This document shows, piece after piece, positions 28,066 to 35,571 of a stretch of 64,000 nt of DNA; position 1 is the stretch's first letter; each line of letters starts with the position of its first letter. The DNA is taken from positions 1 to 64,000 of the forward strand of contig NZ_NRQU01000007.1 in NCBI RefSeq assembly GCF_004119495.1, read 5' to 3'. The notes below the pieces were generated by a model. That model saw only the letters and a list, made by a program, of their open reading frames with translations, searched no databases and had not been told where the DNA came from. This DNA is from Flavobacterium sp. YO12 (GTDB lineage Bacteria > Bacteroidota > Bacteroidia > Flavobacteriales > Flavobacteriaceae). Position numbers and translations under genes: made by a program.

Positions 28066-28416
28066 CTAAAGTAATGCAGGCGGTGCACGAAGGGCAAAAA
28101 GACTGCCTTTGAAAAACGTAGAAACAGTTTGAGAATAAACAAACTGATAAGATATTTCAGAAATTACTTTATGAAAAGATAGGATCTGAAAGTTGTTTGG
28201 AATAAATGTACTAAATGCAAAATGGCAGATAGGACAGTTTGTGTCTGTAGAATGACTGTGTGTTATCTCATTTTGACCAGCAGTATATTTGTGATCGCAG
28301 TGTTTCTCAGATAATTGTTTAAAAACGTGTTCGTAGGAGTGAATAGTCTGAAACAGCATTGTAAACAATACAGTTAAAGATATTATGAAGTTGACAACTA
28401 CGACTTTCTTTTTCAT
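28066..28416 (-). CDS. Small exported Cys/His protein, DUF2946-like
   Basis: 116 residues. An N-terminal membrane or signal segment (VVVVNFIISLTVLFTMLFQ) is followed by HSYEHVFKQ, a His-rich stretch (EKHCDHKYTAGQNEITHSHS) and CPICHFAFS, and the protein ends LRAPPALL. The combination of CPxCH and a terminal R-x-PPA tail recalls DUF2946-type proteins found with copper-related genes. It lies upstream of the ABC/receptor genes on the same strand and may be the first gene of that operon. A metal-binding role is inferred from residues only. Confidence 0.65.
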   Translation of the reverse strand: MKKKVVVVNFIISLTVLFTMLFQTIHSYEHVFKQLSEKHCDHKYTAGQNEITHSHSTDTNCPICHFAFSTFIPNNFQILSFHKVISEISYQFVYSQTVSTFFKGSLFALRAPPALL

Positions 28417-28837
28417 TTAGTGGTATTTCTGTGCGCTATTTGTTAGTATCATTAGTAAAAACAAGTAACGCAACAGTGTTGCAAATATAGTATCTTATTT
28501 GTTTTAATAAAAGATTATGAGAATTATTTCAACTATCCTGACATATTTGGCAGGTTTGATTTAGTTGTTTTGGTTTGAAATTTATTGTTTTTGGTATTTT
28601 TTTGAATTAGTATTACCATTTTTTGCTTCAAAAAAAATACGCTTATTATTCCTGTTAAAAGCATTGAAAAATGTTATATAATGCAGTTTTTGTTAGTCAG
28701 CCTGTTATATAATCCCTATTTTTACCTTACTAGGACCTTTTTTAAGATTCATAAAACGCATTTTTTATGATTTACTTTTCATCTTAAATAGGTCAATTTC
28801 TGCTAACGAGTTTCATACTCAATAAAAAAAATTACAT
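28417..28837. other. Divergent intergenic region, 421 bp
   Basis: AT-rich region between the minus-strand Cys/His gene and the plus-strand DapB-like gene. Near its left end lie a palindrome and a candidate -7 box. The rest (about 28500-28837) shows no gene, strong hairpin or known repeat that I can support. Confidence 0.6.
28470..28489 (-). promoter_or_regulatory. Palindrome GCAACA-G-TGTTGC overlapping a -7 box
   Basis: A perfect 6-bp dyad (28470-28482) abuts TATATTTG on the minus strand (28482-28489), which fits the Bacteroidota TAnnTTTG -7 box. It is 54-73 bp upstream of the Cys/His protein start. The position would let a regulator block the promoter. No -33 TTG is visible at normal spacing, and the regulator is unknown. 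Confidence 0.35.
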
Positions 28838-29587
28838 ATGAAAATAGGATTAATCGGATTCGGAAAAACTGGAAAATCAGTAGCTTCAATACTATTAGAA
28901 AATAAAGGATTCTCTTTGGAATGGGTTTTAAGACAAAGCAAAGTTTTAGAACACAGATCAGTTCCAGAGTTTTTAGGAATTGAATCAGAAGAACCTGGAT
29001 TAATCTATTCTAGTTCTAATACTGGCGTTGAAGAGCTGCTGGAAAAACATCCAGTAGATGTTATCATTGATTTTTCGTCAAGTGAGGGAATTTATACTTA
29101 CGGAGAGTGTGCTGCGGATCGAAAAGTAAAAATCATTTCGGCAATCTCACATTATAAAGAGAAAGAATTAAAACTGCTAAAAAAACTAGCCAATAAAACC
29201 ACTGTTTTTTGGTCACCAAATATTACTTTAGGAGTAAATTATTTATTGTTTGCTGCTAAATTTTTAAAGAAAATTGCACCTTGGGTTGATATTGAAGTAA
29301 ACGAAGAGCATTTTAAGAAAAAAGAAGGAACATCTGGAACTGCGGTAAAAATCGCAGAAGCCTTAGATATTGAAAAAGAAAATATAAATTCAGTTAGAGC
29401 AGGAGGAATAGTAGGAAAACACGAAGTTATTTTTGGATTTCCGTTCCAAACCGTGCGGTTAATTCATGAATCTATTTCAAGGGAAGCCTTTGGAAACGGA
29501 GTTGTTTTTGTAGCCGAGAACTTAAAAGACAAGAAAAAAGGGCTTTATAATTTTGAAGATATTTTGACGCCTTATTTTGCGGTGTAA
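28838..29587 (+). CDS. DapB-like dihydrodipicolinate reductase-family protein
   Basis: 249 residues with N-terminal NAD(P)-binding motif MKIGLIGFGKTGKSVA and the DapB C-terminal domain. The DapB active-site signature E-x-HHxxK-x-D-x-PSGTA appears as EEHFKKKEGTSGTA: catalytic His (H158) and Lys (K162) are kept, but the second His is Phe159 and the Asp/Pro positions are changed. The length is close to normal DapB. It could be the lysine/diaminopimelate enzyme 4-hydroxy-tetrahydrodipicolinate reductase of this organism or a paralogue with altered substrate. No other lysine gene is nearby and it appears monocistronic. Confidence 0.72.
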   Translation: MKIGLIGFGKTGKSVASILLENKGFSLEWVLRQSKVLEHRSVPEFLGIESEEPGLIYSSSNTGVEELLEKHPVDVIIDFSSSEGIYTYGECAADRKVKIISAISHYKEKELKLLKKLANKTTVFWSPNITLGVNYLLFAAKFLKKIAPWVDIEVNEEHFKKKEGTSGTAVKIAEALDIEKENINSVRAGGIVGKHEVIFGFPFQTVRLIHESISREAFGNGVVFVAENLKDKKKGLYNFEDILTPYFAV

Positions 29588-29656
29588 CAGTTTTGTTACT
29601 GCAAAGGCACTAAAACGCTAAGTTTTGTATTAAAATATTGATTAAGCAGATTATTT

Positions 29657-29785
29657 GTCATTTCGACTGAAAGGAGAAATCGCACTAGTGAGTCAACAAA
29701 GATTGGCGATCATTGTTACGGCATTTCTAGTGCGATTTGCTTCGCCAGTTCGCTATTGCTCGAGCCTCCTTTCAGTCGAAATGAC
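29657..29785. repeat. Dyad repeat, GTCATTTCGACTGAAAGG family, copy C
   Basis: Left arm GTCATTTCGACTGAAAGGAG at 29657 and inverted right arm ending at 29785. The right half contains an extra segment of about 28 bp (near 29739-29767) absent from copies A and B. It lies between the convergent DapB-like and sdhB genes, where no ordinary terminator is seen, and may serve as one. Confidence 0.85.
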
Positions 29786-29835
29786 ATATTTTTTTATCCT
29801 ATTAATCGGCGGCTTAAAAAAAATTACATCAAAAT

Positions 29836-30582
29836 TTATTTCCTCAAAAGTACAGCCTTGCTATATTCATAATTCATTTTTGCGATAGAAAGCACCGAAA
29901 TTCCTTGCGGGCACTCGATTTCACAGGCTCTTGTATCAGAGCAGTTTCCAAAACCTTCAGCATCCATTTCTTTCACCATATTTAATACTCTTTTTGAAGC
30001 TTCTAGCTGTCCTTGAGGAAGCAAAGCCAAATGAGTTATTTTGGCTCCAACAAATAAAGCTGCACTTGCATTTACACAAGTGGCAACACAGGCACCGCAG
30101 CCAATACAGGCGGCAGCATCAAACGAAGCTTCGGCAGTTTCATAAGATATTGGTATGCTGTTGGCTTCAGGCGCTTGACCAGTTGAGGCTCCAATAAATC
30201 CGCCAGAGGTTATAATAGAATCGAAAGCACTTCTATCGATTTTTAAATCTCGAAGTACTGGAAAAGCTTTTGCTCTAAAAGGTTCAATATAAATAGTTTC
30301 GCCATCTTTAAAGCTTCGCATATGAAGCTGGCAGGTTGTGGTGTTTTTTAAAGGTCCATGTGCACGTCCGTTAATCATAACGCCGCACTGTCCGCAGATG
30401 CCTTCTCTGCAGTCGTGATCAAATTCGATAACACGTTCTTTTTTCTGAATAAGCGATTCGTTCAAAAGATCAAGCATTTCTAGAAAAGACATATGCTCAG
30501 AAACGCCGTCTATTTCGTAATCTACAATTTCTCCTTTTGAGGAAGTATCAAACTGACGCCATATTTTTAAAAATAGTTTCAT
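29836..30582 (-). CDS. sdhB: Succinate dehydrogenase/fumarate reductase iron-sulfur subunit
   Basis: 248 residues. The N-terminal ferredoxin domain has the 2Fe-2S ligands in CREGICGQCGVMINGR plus a later Cys (TTTCQLH). The C-terminal domain has CIGCGACVATCVNAS for the 4Fe-4S cluster, a further Cys in FGNCSDTRAC and ECPQGI for the 3Fe-4S/4Fe-4S set. This is the Bacteroidota/epsilonproteobacterial-type SdhB/FrdB that passes electrons between the flavoprotein and a cytochrome b anchor. It follows sdhA by 92 bp, which hold a short low-complexity repeat. It acts at the inner face of the cytoplasmic membrane. Confidence 0.93.
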   Translation of the reverse strand: MKLFLKIWRQFDTSSKGEIVDYEIDGVSEHMSFLEMLDLLNESLIQKKERVIEFDHDCREGICGQCGVMINGRAHGPLKNTTTCQLHMRSFKDGETIYIEPFRAKAFPVLRDLKIDRSAFDSIITSGGFIGASTGQAPEANSIPISYETAEASFDAAACIGCGACVATCVNASAALFVGAKITHLALLPQGQLEASKRVLNMVKEMDAEGFGNCSDTRACEIECPQGISVLSIAKMNYEYSKAVLLRK

Positions 30583-30591
30583 ATGCTTTTA

Positions 30592-30630
30592 GTTTGTGGT
30601 TTATAGTTTATGGTTTATAGTTTATGGTTT
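30592..30630. repeat. Low-complexity GTTTATGGTTTATA tandem repeat
   Basis: About 2.5 units of a 15-bp GTTTATGGTTTATAG-like tandem in the sdhA-sdhB gap. Similar short pieces lie near 43779-43805 and 48045. No function can be assigned. Confidence 0.6.
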
Positions 30631-30674
30631 TTGCGTACAGCATTCTATTTTCAGCTGTATTTCACAATTCACAT

Positions 30675-32585
30675 TTATTTATAACTTCTTACCGCAAGCT
30701 CTACAGATTCAAACACAAGAGGTTCTTTATGCAATTTTTGCGGATGATCTTTTCCTTGATATTCCCAAGCCGAAACATAACAGAAATCATTGTCATTACG
30801 AACAGCTTCACCTTCGGAAGTTTGGTATTCTTCTCTAAAATGAGCTCCGCAGGATTCCTCTCTCTGCAAAGCATCGTAACACATTAATTCGGCCAATTCT
30901 AAATAATCGGCAATACGTCCCGCTTTTTCTAATTCGCTGTTAAGAGTATCATCGCCTGTAATTAAGAGGTCTTTTTCGAAAGAAGCTTTCAATTTTTTGA
31001 TTTCGACAATAGCTTCTTCAAGATTTTCCTTAGTTCTAGAAAGTCCGCATTTTTCATAAAGAAGCTTTCCTATCGTTTTATGAAAATAATCTGCACTGAG
31101 GGTGCCTTTACTATTTAAAAAATGATCTAACTGCGTTCTCACTGCTTTTTCAGCCTCTTCAAAAGCGGGATGATTGGTATCAAATTTAGGAGCATTAAGT
31201 TCTCCTGATAAATAATTGGGAATAGTATACGGCGCTATAAAATAACCATCAACACAAGCTTGCAACAACGAATTGGCGCCAAGTCTATTGGCTCCATGAT
31301 CTGAAAAATTAGCTTCGCCTAAAGCAAATAATCCAGGAATTGTGGTCATTAACTCATAATCAACCCAAAGTCCGCCCATCGTAAAATGTGCTGCGGGAGA
31401 AATTAACATTGGTTCTTTATAAGCATTGATTCCAGTGATTTTTTCGTACATCGCAAAAAGATTACTGTATTTTGCTTCTATACTTTTTTTTCCCTGCGCT
31501 TTTATGGCATCAGAAAAATCGAGATAAATAGCATTTTTCATTGGACCAACGCCATGTCCAGCATCAATTCTTTCTTTTGCTGCACGTGACGAAATATCTC
31601 TTGGAGCTAAATTCCCAAAAGAGGGATAGCGGCGTTCTAAATAATAATCCCGTTCTTCTTCAGGAATTGTATTTGGATTTCGATCATCTTTGGCCGTTTT
31701 GGGAACCCAAATGCGTCCATCATTACGCAATGATTCCGACATTAAAGTAAGTTTGGATTGATTGGCGCCATGTTGGGGCAGAGAAGTAGGGTGAAACTGA
31801 ATCCAGCTTACACCTGCCATATAAGCGCCTTTTTTGTGCGCTCTCCAAATTGCAGAACTGTTGCAGCCCATTGCTAATGTCGAAAGATAATATACTTTTC
31901 CGTAACCTCCCGAAGCCAAAACTACAGCATCTGCACTATGACGCTCTAATGCTCCCGTTTCAAGATTTCGAGCAATAATTCCTTTTGCTTTTCCGTCAAT
32001 AATGACCAAGTCCAGCATTTCATGACGTGTGTATGTGGTGACTTTTCCTGTAGAAACTTGTCTCATTAAGGCTTGATAGGCACCCAATAATAGTTGCTGC
32101 CCCGTTTGCCCGCGGGCATAAAAGGTTCTTGAAACTTGAACACCGCCAAAAGATCTGTTGTTTAAATACCCAGCATATTCTCTTGCAAAGGGTACGCCTT
32201 GCGCAACGGCATGATCGATTAAAGCTGCAGAACATTCGGCTAAGCGGTAAACATTTGCTTCACGAGATCTAAAATCACCGCCTTTGATCGTGTCATAAAA
32301 CATTCTGTAAACGCTGTCACCATCATTTTTGTAGTTTTTAGCAGCATTGACACCGCCTTGCGCCGCTACAGAATGTGCTCGTCTTGCGGAATCCTGAAAA
32401 CAAAATGATTTAATATTATAGCCTTGTTCTGCTAATGAGGCAGCGCAGGAAGCACCTGCAAGTCCTGTTCCAACAACAATAATATTTAGTTTTTTTCGAT
32501 TTGCAGGATTTACAAGCTTGGCTTTGGCTTTATAAGTACTCCATTTTTCGGGAAGAGGCCCGTGTGGTATTTTTGATTCCATCAT
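30675..32585 (-). CDS. sdhA: Succinate dehydrogenase/fumarate reductase flavoprotein subunit
   Basis: About 636 residues from [15 protein letters not shown] at 32585, the usual start for this family; an ATG at 32636 would add 17 residues not seen in relatives. The FAD-binding motif is [19 protein letters not shown]. Covalent FAD attachment is expected at the His of [17 protein letters not shown]. Substrate-site motifs include [26 protein letters not shown] and [20 protein letters not shown]. It oxidises succinate or reduces fumarate together with SdhB. The cytochrome b gene that normally precedes sdhA in Bacteroidota is absent: the upstream gene is an unrelated secreted protein, 242 bp away. 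Confidence 0.94.
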   Translation of the reverse strand: MMESKIPHGPLPEKWSTYKAKAKLVNPANRKKLNIIVVGTGLAGASCAASLAEQGYNIKSFCFQDSARRAHSVAAQGGVNAAKNYKNDGDSVYRMFYDTIKGGDFRSREANVYRLAECSAALIDHAVAQGVPFAREYAGYLNNRSFGGVQVSRTFYARGQTGQQLLLGAYQALMRQVSTGKVTTYTRHEMLDLVIIDGKAKGIIARNLETGALERHSADAVVLASGGYGKVYYLSTLAMGCNSSAIWRAHKKGAYMAGVSWIQFHPTSLPQHGANQSKLTLMSESLRNDGRIWVPKTAKDDRNPNTIPEEERDYYLERRYPSFGNLAPRDISSRAAKERIDAGHGVGPMKNAIYLDFSDAIKAQGKKSIEAKYSNLFAMYEKITGINAYKEPMLISPAAHFTMGGLWVDYELMTTIPGLFALGEANFSDHGANRLGANSLLQACVDGYFIAPYTIPNYLSGELNAPKFDTNHPAFEEAEKAVRTQLDHFLNSKGTLSADYFHKTIGKLLYEKCGLSRTKENLEEAIVEIKKLKASFEKDLLITGDDTLNSELEKAGRIADYLELAELMCYDALQREESCGAHFREEYQTSEGEAVRNDNDFCYVSAWEYQGKDHPQKLHKEPLVFESVELAVRSYK

Positions 32586-32775
32586 TCTTTTACGGTTTAA
32601 AATAAATTCATGCAAAAGCTTAAACAAGAAACTCAATTATAAGAAAGTCTAATTTACTATAAAATTTTGATTTTTTGTAAATAAAAAACTATTTAAAAGC
32701 ATTAAAAATGTTCGGTAAAATTTTATTTTTTTTATCTTACCAATTGATATTCAGATGTAAAATGTTATAAAAACA

Positions 32776-32806
32776 AAAACACAGCTCTATAATTAGGCTG
32801 TGTTTT
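32776..32806 (-). terminator. Terminator of the HExxH-protein gene
   Basis: AAAACACAGC and GCTGTGTTTT, a 10-bp stem with an 11-base loop, 22 bp beyond the 3' end of the minus-strand gene at 32828. The minus transcript continues with U-rich TTTTTGTTTTT sequence. Confidence 0.75.
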
Positions 32807-32827
32807 GTTTGAAGTGGAATAGATATA

Positions 32828-33928
32828 TTATTTGATAAGTTTTTCTACGTCTCGAATTTTCTCCAATGCTTTTGTGTTTTCTTCCAGAAGTTTAGTGGCG
32901 GCTTCATTTATTTTAGCTGCCGGAATTGCTTTCCATTTATCCAGGTCTTTTTCGTAGTCATTTTGAAATAATAGTCTGGATAAATCTCTTATAACACAAA
33001 AGGCTGCGATAGAATGACCATTTTCACTGTCATAATTGCCATTATTGATAAAGAATTGCAATCTTTTGTATAATCCATCGGGAGAGTAAAGAGATAATTC
33101 AGTCAATTTTGCTCTGTATTCTAAATCAGCAGAACCAACTCCTTTTAATTTTGGAAACAATTTATAGTCAGCAAAATGTCTTCCTTCGTGTCCGATGTAG
33201 CTAATTTTAAAGGTTTCTGATTTTAAATCATAAGCTTTCTTTACACAAAACAAAGCTTCTTTTGTTGCCCATCCTGCAGGATAATAGCGGCCTAAAGTGG
33301 CATATTCGCTCCAGCCCAAAGTAACAAAATCATCCATAAAATAGATTTTGACATCCGTTTCTTTTCCGTCGTAATTGAGGTTGTAAACAGTATCTTTTTC
33401 CGTTTTCCAAACTAATAAATCGTACAAACCTCCCGTTTTACCAAATCCTGTGGTGTGATACCCTAAACTTGAAATGTATTTTTTTTGATACACATTGATA
33501 CTGTCTTCATTAAAAGTCAATTTTTCTGAAGAAGGAAGTTTTGTTTTAAGAAAATTGAAAACGTTTTTCATAAGCAGCGTGTCATTTTTCTTTTCCTTGT
33601 CTAAGAAAGACATTCTCCAGTAATCTCTGTATATTTTCAGTAATTGATCGATTTTTGATTTTCGGGTTTCAAGGAAATCGCTTTTGTCATTTTTAAATTT
33701 AAAACGGTTTTCAAAATCGGTTTTAAAGTTTAAGTCTTTTTTAGATATTTTTTTGTTAGGATCAATTTCTAATAAAGATAAAGCCTGTTTAGGATTTCCG
33801 TCTAATGCGAGTGAATAAATCTTAGTATAATCAAGCTTTAAACTATCGTTTTGTGCAGTCTGAGAATTTATTTTGGAAAAAGAAACAAAAGTAAAGACGA
33901 ATACAGTAACAAGTTTTAATGTTTTCAT
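32828..33928 (-). CDS. Secreted protein of unknown function with HEGRH (HExxH) motif
   Basis: 366 residues with a signal peptide (VTVFVFTFVSFSKINSQ). The first half is charged and helical (a Lys-rich segment at about 50-110). The second half contains YDLLVWKTEKDTVYNLNYDG and then ISYIGHEGRHFADYKLFPKL, giving an HExxH-type motif at H247-H251, followed by SADLEYRAKLTELSLYS with candidate acidic third ligands (E in EYRAKLTE). This resembles the gluzincin pattern HExxH...E, but I do not recognise a peptidase family. It stands as a single gene between the thiolase and sdhA, with its own terminator. Zinc dependence and proteolysis are inference. Confidence 0.6.
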   Translation of the reverse strand: MKTLKLVTVFVFTFVSFSKINSQTAQNDSLKLDYTKIYSLALDGNPKQALSLLEIDPNKKISKKDLNFKTDFENRFKFKNDKSDFLETRKSKIDQLLKIYRDYWRMSFLDKEKKNDTLLMKNVFNFLKTKLPSSEKLTFNEDSINVYQKKYISSLGYHTTGFGKTGGLYDLLVWKTEKDTVYNLNYDGKETDVKIYFMDDFVTLGWSEYATLGRYYPAGWATKEALFCVKKAYDLKSETFKISYIGHEGRHFADYKLFPKLKGVGSADLEYRAKLTELSLYSPDGLYKRLQFFINNGNYDSENGHSIAAFCVIRDLSRLLFQNDYEKDLDKWKAIPAAKINEAATKLLEENTKALEKIRDVEKLIK

Positions 33929-34079
33929 AATAAAAAGGTTAAGTAATATTAGTTTTGATTTAATAATAGCTTTTTATCTATAGAGACCTTTTTTTTAATT
34001 TTGTTACAGTTTTAATTATTTTTATAGGTAAACCGATTGAATTTATTGTGCAATTATTTGATTGTCAGTTTTTAAGTTG

Positions 34080-35360
34080 TTATTTTTTAATTATCATCGT
34101 AACGCCTTGTCCACCTGCAGCGCATATTGAAATCAATCCGCGTCCAGAGCCTTTTTCATTTAACAATTTTGCCATAACACCAATTATTCTTCCGCCTGTT
34201 GCAGCAAAAGGATGCGCTGCCGCCAAACTGCTTCCTTTTATATTTAGTTTCTCGAGATCGATTGCTCCAAGTGTTTTCTTTAAACCAACTTCTGCACTTA
34301 ATTCAGGGCTTTCCCAAATTTTTAAGGTTGCCAAAACTTGAGCAGCAAAGGCTTCGTGAATTTCATAATAATCAAAATCTTGTAAGTTCAAGTTTGCTTT
34401 TTCAAGCATTCTGCTTACAGCAAAAAGAGGTGCCAATAAAAGGTTTTGTTGATTTTTTACATATTCAATTGCGGCAACTTCGGCAAATGTAATATAGGCT
34501 AAAATAGGTAAACCTTGTTCTTTTGCCCATTCTTCACTGGCAAGAAGAATACACGAAGCACCGTCGGTAAGAGGAGTTGAGTTACCAGCAGTTAGAGTTC
34601 CATTTACTTTATCGAATGCTGGTTTTAATTTTGCAAGTTTTTCAGGCGAACTGTCTTTTCTTAGATTATTATCTTTTTCAAGTCCGTTAAAAGGCGTAAT
34701 CATATCATCAAAAAAGCCTTCGTCATACGCTTTTGCCATATTTAAATGACTTTTAAGAGCAAATTGATCTTGTTCTTCTCTAGATATTTTATAGTATTTT
34801 GCTGTGATTTCAGTATGTCCGCCCATCGAAAGTCCCGTTTGGGATTCTTCATTTTTAGGTACTAATGGTGATAAATCCTTTGGACGAATTTTTAGAAATG
34901 CTTTTAATTTTCCTCCAAATGATTTTGCATTTCGAGCTTCTAATAAAATCTTTCGCAAATTCTCGCTTATTGACATCGGTATATCACTTATGGAATCGAC
35001 TCCGCCGGCAATTCCTGATTCTATTTGACCAAGTGCAATTTTATTAGCAATATAAATTGCACTTTCAATTCCGGTGTCGCAGGCTTGTTGTAAATCGCAG
35101 GCAGGAGTTGCTGGATCTAGAGAAGTTTTCATTACACATTCGCGAATCAGATTATTATCATAAGTATGTTTTATTACTGCTCCGCCCGCAACTTCTCCAA
35201 GTAGTTTTCCGTTTAGGCGGTATTTATCGATAAGCCCATTTAAGGAAGCAACCATCATATCTTGGTTTCCAACATTAGAATAAGCAGTATTTGCTCTTGC
35301 AAACGGAATTCGATTATAACCTACAATGGCAACTTTTCTGATTGATGTGGTATTGTTCAT
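34080..35360 (-). CDS. Acetyl-CoA C-acyltransferase (thiolase), FadI-like
   Basis: 426 residues, full-length thiolase. The acyl-accepting Cys is C94 in LQQACDTGIES. The loop TAGNSTPLTDGASCILLASE, the His of YYEIHEAFAAQVLATLK, the motif AAAHPFAATGGRI and the C-terminal Cys in ISICAAGGQGVTMII complete the catalytic set. The sequence is closer to FadI/trifunctional-protein beta subunits (longer N-terminal half, KNEESQTGLSMGGH) than to biosynthetic PhaA types. It would perform the last step of fatty-acid beta-oxidation or acetoacetyl-CoA chemistry. No hydratase/dehydrogenase partner lies next to it. Confidence 0.88.
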   Translation of the reverse strand: MNNTTSIRKVAIVGYNRIPFARANTAYSNVGNQDMMVASLNGLIDKYRLNGKLLGEVAGGAVIKHTYDNNLIRECVMKTSLDPATPACDLQQACDTGIESAIYIANKIALGQIESGIAGGVDSISDIPMSISENLRKILLEARNAKSFGGKLKAFLKIRPKDLSPLVPKNEESQTGLSMGGHTEITAKYYKISREEQDQFALKSHLNMAKAYDEGFFDDMITPFNGLEKDNNLRKDSSPEKLAKLKPAFDKVNGTLTAGNSTPLTDGASCILLASEEWAKEQGLPILAYITFAEVAAIEYVKNQQNLLLAPLFAVSRMLEKANLNLQDFDYYEIHEAFAAQVLATLKIWESPELSAEVGLKKTLGAIDLEKLNIKGSSLAAAHPFAATGGRIIGVMAKLLNEKGSGRGLISICAAGGQGVTMIIKK

Positions 35361-35513
35361 ATCTAGAGTTTTGTTTCGATGACATAAAATTTTAATACTA
35401 AAGATAGGCAGAGTTTATTGATATTTTGATTGCAGGGAGAAAAAATGCCATTTGGTCGTTGATAATCTAAGAGAATTTTTTAATTAATTTTATTTAGAAT
35501 AATTAAAAATAAC

Positions 35514-35544
35514 TTGCATAGAAAAATATTAGCAATTACTTTTG
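35514..35544 (+). promoter_or_regulatory. Bacteroidota-type promoter upstream of the receptor gene
   Basis: TTG at 35514-35516 and TACTTTTG at 35537-35544, spaced 20 bp, fit the Bacteroidota housekeeping consensus TTTG-N19-21-TAnnTTTG. Transcription would start about 20 bp before the ATG at 35572. Confidence 0.6.
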
Positions 35545-35571
35545 CCAAATAAAACTTAAAATTTTACTAAA

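Noticed and set aside
21599..29785. Possible CRISPR-like array from the repeated GTCATTTCGAC elements
   Set aside because: Copies are thousands of bases apart, imperfectly inverted, not direct repeats with regular spacers, and no cas gene is present.
29655..29888. 77-codon open frame on the plus strand over a dyad repeat
   Set aside because: It is mostly the repeat at 29657-29785 translated; the same element elsewhere is not coding.
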